DNA from: Mesostigma viride
Taxonomy: Eukaryota > Streptophyta > Mesostigmatophyceae > Mesostigmatales > Mesostigmataceae
Direction: 5' to 3'
Length of the DNA: 64,000 nt
Assembly: GCA_009746045.1 (NCBI GenBank)
Contig: RPFO01000406.1
Location: forward strand, 3,072,872-3,136,871
In this document: positions 47,430 to 54,160 of the stretch, in pieces
Layout of the letters: the number at the start of each line of letters is the position of its first letter
Numbering within the stretch: the stretch's first letter is position 1
Notes under the pieces: model-generated
The model's input: the letters and a program-made list of their open reading frames with translations, nothing else
What the model was told of the DNA's origin: nothing
Databases searched by the model: none
Program-made: the position numbers and the translations under genes

Positions 47430-47618
47430 ATGATCATTGTGTCCATCATCAAAGCATTATTGCTGTACTATCTCATTTGCGTCAACCTCTCCTTAGCATG
47501 GGAACACTTGTACATGGAACACACGCGCAAATCGTTTGACAAATTCCCTTGGAATAAGCGTATTCTCCTAGTGCTGTTGTTCTCCCCCGTAGTCCCGTTC
47601 GGGTTACTCGGCTTTTAG
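47430..47618 (+). CDS. Small membrane protein, 62 aa (tandem copy 1)
   Basis: N-terminal hydrophobic helix M-I-I-V-S-I-I-K-A-L-L-L-Y-Y-L, then a short acidic/basic loop (E-H-T-R-K-S-F) and a second hydrophobic segment at the end. A tandem duplicate follows at 47662, and the duplicated unit includes about 12 bp upstream of the ATG. Could be a signal-anchored or two-pass membrane protein. Unknown function. Confidence 0.58.
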   Translation: MIIVSIIKALLLYYLICVNLSLAWEHLYMEHTRKSFDKFPWNKRILLVLLFSPVVPFGLLGF

Positions 47619-47661
47619 GCGCAACCCCGATTGACAAAATTATGTCCATTATGAAAAGACA

Positions 47662-47865
47662 ATGATCATTGTGTCCATCATCAAAGCATTATTGCTGTAC
47701 TATCTCGTATGCGTGAACATCGCCTTAGCACACGACCACTTGTACGCGGAACACACGCGCAAATCGTTTGAATTCGACACCTTATCACTGCGTCTTAAAC
47801 TAATGCTATTAATCCCCATCCTAATTCCGGGCATGGTCCTATTCGGAGGGCCTTGGAGGCGCTAA
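47662..47865 (+). CDS. Small membrane protein, 67 aa (tandem copy 2)
   Basis: Shares the first 36 residues with the preceding gene with few changes (L-I-C-V-N-L-S-L-A to L-V-C-V-N-I-A-L-A, W-E-H-L-Y to H-D-H-L-Y). The C-terminal half has diverged but keeps a second hydrophobic segment (L-I-P-I-L-I-P-G-M-V-L-F). Conservation of the reading frame in both copies, with most changes conservative, supports both being real genes. Confidence 0.58.
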   Translation: MIIVSIIKALLLYYLVCVNIALAHDHLYAEHTRKSFEFDTLSLRLKLMLLIPILIPGMVLFGGPWRR

Positions 47866-47922
47866 CCCCCCACCCGCTGGGAGACCACGGGACTTAGCCG
47901 ATTTTCACAAGTCGCGCAACCC

Positions 47923-47952
47923 GGGAAAACGGGTCACTTTCGCGGAGCGTAG
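47923..47952 (-). repeat. Right terminal inverted repeat of the 24.7 kb element
   Basis: Read on the minus strand from 47952: CTAC, eight bases, AAAGTGACCC, then a GTTTTCCC stretch. Partner of 23231-23260. TA at 47953-47954 is the target duplication. Confidence 0.75.
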
Positions 47953-48051
47953 TATGAATCTTCTCGGATGACAGACATCTGATCAACGTTGTACTACCCG
48001 GAAGGTTACAACTTCAAGAGAAACACCAAAGTAGAGATCCTCCGATACCAA
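47953..48051 (-). other. Gypsy 5' leader, outer part, with primer binding site
   Basis: The first 40 bp or so repeat the start seen again at 63962-64000 in copy 2. Next to the LTR, at 48034-48050 on the minus strand, TGGTATCGGAG is one base inside the LTR end (GTTACA, T, TGGTATC). It resembles the plant initiator-Met primer binding site TGGTATCAGAG with one difference. This places the 5' end of copy 1 here. Confidence 0.84.
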
Positions 48052-48829
48052 TGTAACGACTAAAAATGATCATCAGCATCATCCACAGTCCAATATGAAA
48101 GATCTTTTACCTGGGTTGCTTTCTTGAGTTGCAGAACTTCAAGTATCCGAGCAACGTTGAGATGGAAATTCCACAGCACGTGATTTAGGGAATCACAACC
48201 CCTTGTAGACACAAAGACAAGCTCGTGTATAGACGACCTCTGTGGAACTGAAGGACGTCTATAGCCAAGGGGCTCTTATGAATGGACAACAAAGACAAGC
48301 TTTATTATACCATGGTGAATCAAAACCAACGTAGCAACAATGGCGACCCCACGTCCTTGATATCGACGTGCTTGTCGAACTTGCTCCAACCTTAGCCTGA
48401 AGAGAACCAATCAGAACCATGGGATTTTATACAAGATCTTCGTATCCATCCTAGTCACACAGAACAGAACAACACCACACACAGCCTGGCAGAATCTTTC
48501 ATGAGATCCTAAATCTGTCGTAAGCACTGAAGTCCCAAAGGAGCATTTAAGACTCAATAGTACCAACTAACAAACTACAACCCCACGTGGATCAGGCCAC
48601 GACCAATGAGGGCTCCTATCAGTAGTATCAGCCAACAAACTACAACCCTACGTGGATCAGGCCACGACCAATGAGGGTTCCTATCAGTTGGTTGACAAAG
48701 TATCAGCTCCAAGTACCGTCGTCTTAGAAACCTCATAACTTTCTCAATACTGATCCAAAAGTCCTCAAATAAAAGCCAAACATTCACAAAACAAAGGATG
48801 TAACAACAAAGTCATTTTTGCTTGTTACA
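48052..48829 (-). repeat. Gypsy LTR shared by copies 1 and 2
   Basis: Intact 778-bp LTR with TGTAAC...GTTACA ends. A primer binding site adjoins it on the left and a polypurine tract (GAGGGGGAGATA on the minus strand, 48830-48845) on the right. It is therefore the 5' LTR of copy 1 and the 3' LTR of copy 2 at once. Confidence 0.88.
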
Positions 48830-49223
48830 TATCTCCCCCTCAAAACTGGACCTCCCAGGTCCAATAGCCAACTCTTGAAGGCAGAGGAACATTGAACAGA
48901 AATCCACCATCTCTTGGGAAAAGCAGATGGGTTTTTACATCCCTGGAAACAGGGCCTCCTATCTCATAAACATCTAGTCACAGGTTTCTACAGCAGACAA
49001 GTCACTACCTTATCTACTATAAATCCAGATAAACACATCTCATAATACAAGGTCTTCCATTCAGCATCCTGGAACCTGGAACTCTGGACTGGAACATCAG
49101 AACTGGACTGGAGCCCCCCCCCCCATCATCCATCCTGGAATCCCCCCCTCACACCACAATCCAAAGCACCTTCCATGCTCTTCCCCCATCCTTCCCCATC
49201 CTCTTCCTGCTCAGCTCTGTTCT

Positions 49224-50297
49224 TCACAGGCTATACCAATCCCCATTCACACCATCCTTGCCCTTGGTCCCAAACAAGGGAAACTGCTCCACCATGTGAA
49301 CCAAGTCTGGCCAGTTCCTGCTGACCTGCAGCACCATGCACGTCTCTGCAGCCCCTGCTGCCATCTGGGCAACATAACGCAGGCATGTCCCTGGATAGGA
49401 GAGAAGCACCACAGACTGGCTCTCAGGGTCCATCACCCACGTAGAAGACGTCTTGTGCCTGCTCACCCATGACCTGTACGCCCACCAGAACTGGAGAAAG
49501 GTCTTGACCACTGACCACTGAGCACCTATCAAAGGCACCAACACCCTCAATGGGGTCATACGAACCTTGAGCTCCATGGAGTACTTGGGCAACCCTGGGC
49601 TGCAGAAAAGGTTGGATGTCTCCAAAGGGAAGCACCCCTTGACCGAGCTGGAAGAAGAAGGAGCCAAGTCAAAGTCTCCCTGCTGAACTGAAAACTCCAA
49701 CAACTCCATGTAGGAGGCCTCACCCATGCTCACTGGCTGGAACTGCATAAGGGCTCCTTTCAAAGCCTCAGGCAAGGTGGTCAACATATCCTGCCCCTCT
49801 GCAGGTCTCATGTCAATCTCAGGTCCTGGAGTCAAGGCAAACATCCTGTGCAACAGGTGGCCCACAAAAGGAGAGCCAATCTCGTACAGGCTGGTGTGCA
49901 ACTGAGACAAGACCTCCTCCACATAACCCTCAGGGCTCACTTCCCCCTCCTCCCTGTTCAGGGCAGCCACTGCCTTGGCCAGCGCCTCACAATGCTCACA
50001 AGGTCCCGTGCACTTCCTGTGATCCACATAGGCCACCACATTCTTGACAGGTACCACATGACGAGGAATCTGAATAATGGGAGTGCTGCTGGAGCTGAGA
50101 GCTATGTTAACACCACTCCCCATCTGGGGCTGGGACAAGGACAACCCCTGAAGAAGCTCCTGTAGCCTATCCTGCTTGGAGATCACTGAATGCAAGAGCT
50201 TGGTATCCATCTGCTGACCCCTCCTAAGGTCACGCCTGACAATAGTGTCAAACAGAGATTCCACATAACTCATGGGGCTGGGGTTCTCTGGATGCAT
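49224..50297 (-). CDS. Gypsy third ORF (unknown), intact copy, 357 aa
   Basis: The complete version of the ORF that is broken in copy 1. N-terminal M-S-Y-V-E-S-L-F-D-T-I-V-R-R-D. A helical segment with L-L-H-S-V-I-S-K-Q-D-R-L-Q-E-L-L. A C-T-G-P-C-E-H-C-E-A-L cluster at about residues 90-97. C-terminal globular region with several Trp residues (W-S-V-V-K-T-F-L-Q-F-W-W-A-Y-R-S-W). It lies downstream of the integrase with the copia insertion just inside its 5' side, which may have removed its natural start. No resemblance to known envelope proteins that I can see; Gag-like or nucleic-acid binding is possible. Confidence 0.75.
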   Translation of the reverse strand: MHPENPSPMSYVESLFDTIVRRDLRRGQQMDTKLLHSVISKQDRLQELLQGLSLSQPQMGSGVNIALSSSSTPIIQIPRHVVPVKNVVAYVDHRKCTGPCEHCEALAKAVAALNREEGEVSPEGYVEEVLSQLHTSLYEIGSPFVGHLLHRMFALTPGPEIDMRPAEGQDMLTTLPEALKGALMQFQPVSMGEASYMELLEFSVQQGDFDLAPSSSSSVKGCFPLETSNLFCSPGLPKYSMELKVRMTPLRVLVPLIGAQWSVVKTFLQFWWAYRSWVSRHKTSSTWVMDPESQSVVLLSYPGTCLRYVAQMAAGAAETCMVLQVSRNWPDLVHMVEQFPLFGTKGKDGVNGDWYSL

Positions 50298-50299
50298 AC

Positions 50300-50742
50300 A
50301 GTTAGCCTCTAGTCGTGGACATAGGCTAAGTACCAGATAGCAATGTGCTATCTGGGGTTTCGCACGTGTAGGCTCGGTCAGAAGTCCCGGCTATATGTGA
50401 TTCGGCAGGCTAGACTATTCGATAGCCGAGTCCTGGTGACGGACGCCAGTACCCAAGTAGGATTGGCGGTACGGCGTCGCCAGTACCCACTCGGGACTGA
50501 CATTGAGGTGTCGGACGTTGGACTAAGGTCCTGAGAGTCTAGCAGTGGCGTCGCGCCACTCAGGCTGCACCACAGAGCCCAACGGCCACTGTCGGCTGCT
50601 CCAGACGTGGCGGCCAGGCAGAGCGTTGCTTGTCGACAATGCTAAATGCCCTTGTGCACGTTGGGTGCGGGGCTTGTGATTTATTGTAATAAACACATGC
50701 GTTAGGCCATTGAGCATTGAGAGGTCCACTCGTTTATTAACT
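50300..50742 (+). repeat. Copia-2 5' LTR
   Basis: 443 bp, begins AGTTAGCCTC, ends TTTATTAACT. No obvious initiator-Met primer site follows; the adjacent TGAATTAAAGTCG may pair with another tRNA region. Confidence 0.88.
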
Positions 50743-50773
50743 TGAATTAAAGTCGTTTACCATAGACAAAATC

Positions 50774-53700
50774 ATGGGAGATCCTATTATGCCAGGCCTG
50801 AAATTCAAAAAGAAGCGGATAGATGATGCTGGCTGGCAGACGGTGCCAACAGTAGAGGAGAAGGCTGCGGCCAAGAAAATTAAAAAAGCAAGAAGGGCGC
50901 AGGCGGAGCAGGAACAGCTAGTGGCTAGGCAGCTAGCGACAGCGATGGCTCAGCAAAGCGTCAAGGCAGCCGCCCAAGAGCGGCAGCTGGCAGCCCTGCA
51001 AAAACAGGTAACCTCCTTGGCCGAACAGGCCGAAAAATCTGTTTTTTCTAGCCCAGCTAGCTCGCAAAAATCCGTAAGCAGTATGCGGTCCCCCAGCCCT
51101 CAGGCAAGCCCCGCTGACCTCCCCGCTAAGGCACCGTCCCAACCTCCTCAGGAGGAGGGCGGAATAGCCAAAAGCGGTGGAGAACAAGCGGGGGTGCCGA
51201 TCGTCCCCTCATCCGCTCAGAAAGCGGGGGGGTACGAGAGGAAGCTGAAGAGGGACGCATACATGTTCAAAATGCGGACCAAGAAGGTCCCAGGACCCGT
51301 CATCGGCAGCATTCAGCTGTCTGATGACGAGGTCACCCTCTCCCCAGGGGTTTCTGATGGGGAGATTGAGATGAATCCACTCAATCAGGCGGTCGAACAG
51401 GCCGCCGCCCAGTTTGTAGAGGCACGCCGTCTTGCACAGCAAGAGCGGGACCGCAAAAAGACAGCGGCCCGCAACATGACTGCTGAAAAGCAGCTGGCTG
51501 CCATGCAAGCTGGAGAGGTGCTCCATGAGCGCCTCTTCAATGAGCTGGTTGTTGCACAGGGGGACGAGGGGGTCACGCTAACAGCGGACCAACTCAATTC
51601 CCTCCTGTTGCAGCTGACCAAGCTGCAGGAGAAGATGCAGGCAACAGAAACGCCTGCACTCCCTGCACATACCCTCCCCACCCCTGGCACTGATTTGAGC
51701 CAAAGGGTGGTTGGAGGGGCCGTGTCACCAAGGGTGCTGCAGGGCAAGAGCCAGGGCACTGTCCCCAGCTCCCCCAGCAAACCCCCAAGTGACCCGGATG
51801 CCCAGGAGCTCCACCGCCGCAAGGTGGTGGAGAATAAACTCCTAGAGGCCATGATAGCCCGTGAGGGCGGCCTGGCAGCCCAAGCAGCAGCGCTGCAGCA
51901 GCTTGGCCAGGCCAAGGGTTTTCCTACCAGCAGTGGAGTAAGGCAAGGGGAACAAGACCCTGCGCCTGCAGCTGGAACACCACCAGCCACTGCACTAGCA
52001 CAGCAAGCTGGAACACAACCACCTTCTGCGGAGGCCCAGCAGACTGCACCCACACCAGGGCAGTCAGATAAGAGCAAGGCGGTGGCAAAAGGGACCCCAG
52101 TGGACCCAACCCCACCCACCCTTAAGGGGGACGTCCAAGAGCTGCTTGCCATACTCACGGCACAGCTCAAGACCATGGCCACCAACCCCATGGACGACCT
52201 GTCGCGCACCCAGCTGGATGGCCTCCTGGCCAGTATCTCCCAGCTGGAAAGGGGCAGGGCGAACATGGAGGAGGCTGATCTTCAACAAGCAGTCAAGACT
52301 TTCTTGGCTGAAAAGAAGGACCCGGTCAAAGGTACGTTTAACCCAAAACAAAAAGAATCTAAAATAGAAATCCCTGGCTTACCTGAGGGTTACACCCAGG
52401 AACAGGCCAAGGAATTTTTGTTTAGCCTGAACTACTGTTTTGAGTCTCTGAATGTCCAGAACTGGTTCAGTGCCTTGCGTGCATCCACCACCATCCATAG
52501 GTCAGCCCCAGCCATTAAAACCTTGGTCCAGATTTACCAAGAAAAGGCTGGGACACCTAACCTAGCAATTGCATTGTGGCCAGCCTTCATGGATGAGCTT
52601 AAGCACTTGCTGGTGGATAGGACACAGTTTGAATCCATCCGTGGTTTCAACTGGCTTAATGCTTACCAGGTCAACAAGCAAGACTATGCCACTGATTGCA
52701 AGAATTATAGGTTGGCTGTAGAAAAGGACCCTGATCTCAGGGGTCTGCCTGCTAGCTACCTGCTGTATTCATGGTTGTCAAATGCTAACCTGGACAAAGC
52801 TGTGTACGCCACTGTGGTTGCAGGTCTCAAACCTCTGTGGAACGATTTCCGGGCGGGGATGAACCATATCCAAGACTGCCTGACTCCCCTGGCTATAGGT
52901 GCTCCGTCTGCAACCCCAACCCCCAAGGTCCAACAGACCCAAGGGAAGGGGCAAGGAAAAAAGCGCCAGCTAGGGGGGCAGCAGGGCGGCCAGTCCAAGA
53001 AGGCCAAGGGCAACCAGCCCCAAGGCCAGCCGGGACAGCCTGCTCAGCTCAAGCCAAACCAGTGGAGGCGGCCCACCCCCCCCACACCTGCCCCACCCAC
53101 CCCTGCACCCACTGCTCAGCCCCCCCATGCAGGTCCCAAGAACAAGTGCACCCGGTGTGGCACCAAGGGACACCAGCGGGCGGACTGCAAGTGGAACCCC
53201 GCAGTAGGCGACGTGGACCTCTGCTTCGGTTGCAAGCACCCCCGCCATCTGCCCCCCGGCACGTGGTGCGACCGGCAGGACAAGGCTCCAAAAGGATGTA
53301 CGTCCTCACAGCACGCCTATGTGGATTTATATGATCTCATTATCATTGGGGATAAAGACAAGGGACTGCTAGATTTTGAGGCAGCTCAGAAAATCTCCTC
53401 CACGTATAATGTGATACTGCCCTACCTCAAAGCTCTTACCCCAGCTGCTGTTGACACAGTAGACTTAAGGGAACTAGCAACCCAGCTCCACATAGCCATG
53501 GGTCATGAGGTGGTGGCAGAAAAGATTGCCAGAAGAGCAGGAGGTTCACGACTCAGGAATGCTGTCAGGTTGGCTAGAAAACACTGCCAGCAATGTCAGT
53601 TCCATGGCCCAAAACCTCCCAAATGGCATGTCGCAACACCACCCACCCAAAGGGGAATAATTGTGGGTGATGTCGTGCATATCGATGGTGAACAATATCT

Positions 53701-54160
53701 GATCCTAAAAGACACATGGTCCAGATTCACTGTCATGGAACCCCTACCTGGAATGGCTAAAGAGCAACTGCGTGCAGCACTTGTGATAGCATTGCCCAGA
53801 TTCTACCCAGTTGACACTATACTGCTTGATCAACAGTTTAGCTGTCTGGCTGAGTGTGAAGGATGGGATGCTAATATTGAGATTGCTGGATTGCAAGATC
53901 ATGAAGGGCAGGGTGTCATTGAAAGAACCATCAGGTCAGTCAAAACTTTAGTGGCGAAATCCACTGACCTGAAAGCCACATCTGGAAGCTATGCTGACAG
54001 AGCACTGTGGTGCAGTGAAATCTGTGCTACACTTAACCTTAGACCTGTGTTGCATGCACCATGGGGGGAAATCCTTCCCATTGGCTTACAGGCAGGTGTG
54101 TACCCTCCAGAGGTATTAGCTCTGTATAACACAGTAAGGCTAAAGTGGCTGATAAGCTAG
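50774..54160 (+). CDS. Copia-2 Gag and integrase
   Basis: 1128 residues. The first 480 are low-complexity Gln/Ala/Pro-rich with coiled coil. A capsid-like helical region (about 530-710) follows. A basic Pro/Gln-rich linker leads to a zinc knuckle C-T-R-C-G-T-K-G-H-Q-R-A-D-C near 792 and a second Cys cluster (C-F-G-C...C). The integrase begins without an intervening protease: H-I-A-M-G-H and C-x2-C zinc pairs at about 900-945. Asp 971 (V-H-I-D-G), Asp 1019 (L-L-D-Q-Q) and Glu 1050 (V-I-E-R-T) are the likely catalytic triad. The frame stops at 54158, and the rest of integrase continues in the other frame. Confidence 0.85.
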   Translation: MGDPIMPGLKFKKKRIDDAGWQTVPTVEEKAAAKKIKKARRAQAEQEQLVARQLATAMAQQSVKAAAQERQLAALQKQVTSLAEQAEKSVFSSPASSQKSVSSMRSPSPQASPADLPAKAPSQPPQEEGGIAKSGGEQAGVPIVPSSAQKAGGYERKLKRDAYMFKMRTKKVPGPVIGSIQLSDDEVTLSPGVSDGEIEMNPLNQAVEQAAAQFVEARRLAQQERDRKKTAARNMTAEKQLAAMQAGEVLHERLFNELVVAQGDEGVTLTADQLNSLLLQLTKLQEKMQATETPALPAHTLPTPGTDLSQRVVGGAVSPRVLQGKSQGTVPSSPSKPPSDPDAQELHRRKVVENKLLEAMIAREGGLAAQAAALQQLGQAKGFPTSSGVRQGEQDPAPAAGTPPATALAQQAGTQPPSAEAQQTAPTPGQSDKSKAVAKGTPVDPTPPTLKGDVQELLAILTAQLKTMATNPMDDLSRTQLDGLLASISQLERGRANMEEADLQQAVKTFLAEKKDPVKGTFNPKQKESKIEIPGLPEGYTQEQAKEFLFSLNYCFESLNVQNWFSALRASTTIHRSAPAIKTLVQIYQEKAGTPNLAIALWPAFMDELKHLLVDRTQFESIRGFNWLNAYQVNKQDYATDCKNYRLAVEKDPDLRGLPASYLLYSWLSNANLDKAVYATVVAGLKPLWNDFRAGMNHIQDCLTPLAIGAPSATPTPKVQQTQGKGQGKKRQLGGQQGGQSKKAKGNQPQGQPGQPAQLKPNQWRRPTPPTPAPPTPAPTAQPPHAGPKNKCTRCGTKGHQRADCKWNPAVGDVDLCFGCKHPRHLPPGTWCDRQDKAPKGCTSSQHAYVDLYDLIIIGDKDKGLLDFEAAQKISSTYNVILPYLKALTPAAVDTVDLRELATQLHIAMGHEVVAEKIARRAGGSRLRNAVRLARKHCQQCQFHGPKPPKWHVATPPTQRGIIVGDVVHIDGEQYLILKDTWSRFTVMEPLPGMAKEQLRAALVIALPRFYPVDTILLDQQFSCLAECEGWDANIEIAGLQDHEGQGVIERTIRSVKTLVAKSTDLKATSGSYADRALWCSEICATLNLRPVLHAPWGEILPIGLQAGVYPPEVLALYNTVRLKWLIS

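Larger units (their letters stand above)
23231..47952. mobile_element. 24.7 kb terminal-inverted-repeat element with giant-virus-like genes
   Basis: The insert splits the gypsy leader at CTCTA/TGAATC. The uninterrupted leader is at 63960-63970. TA is present on both sides (23229-23230 and 47953-47954), a 2-bp target duplication. The left end reads CTAC, eight bases, then AAAGTGACCC. The reverse complement of the right end reads CTAC, eight different bases, then AAAGTGACCC, followed by partly matching T- and G-rich bases. The insert carries about 25 genes and one tRNA in three modules: outer CCGTGG-promoter modules (23.4-29.3, 40.6-47.4 kb) and an inner virus-like module (29.8-40.2 kb). No capsid, polymerase, packaging ATPase or known transposase was recognised. 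Confidence 0.88.
8367..48829 (-). mobile_element. Ty3/gypsy chromovirus, copy 1, with three nested insertions
   Basis: The element runs right to left. It has a 5' LTR 48052-48829, a primer binding site 48034-48050, and a leader 47953-48051 continued at 22677-23230. Then follow gag, protease, RT/RNase H, integrase/chromodomain, a third ORF (down to 15823), a polypurine tract at 15408 and a 3' LTR 8367-15407. The two LTRs have the same TGTAAC...GTTACA ends. Removing the inserts gives a 3' LTR of about 775 bp, matching the 778-bp 5' LTR with very few differences. Inserts: copia (8745-12861), a non-coding 82-bp-repeat element (13182-15328) and the 24.7 kb element (23231-47952). The 5' LTR is shared with a second tandem copy to the right. 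Confidence 0.88.

Noticed and set aside
23231-47952. A complete giant virus, Polinton or virophage genome
   Set aside because: No double-jelly-roll capsid protein, packaging ATPase, family B polymerase, retroviral-type integrase or maturation protease was found in any of its frames, although its genes are virus-like.
47954-48051. Host DNA flanking a second gypsy insertion
   Set aside because: The same bases recur at 63962-64000 directly after gypsy leader sequence, and a primer binding site lies against the LTR. So this is gypsy leader, which reveals the 24.7 kb insertion.
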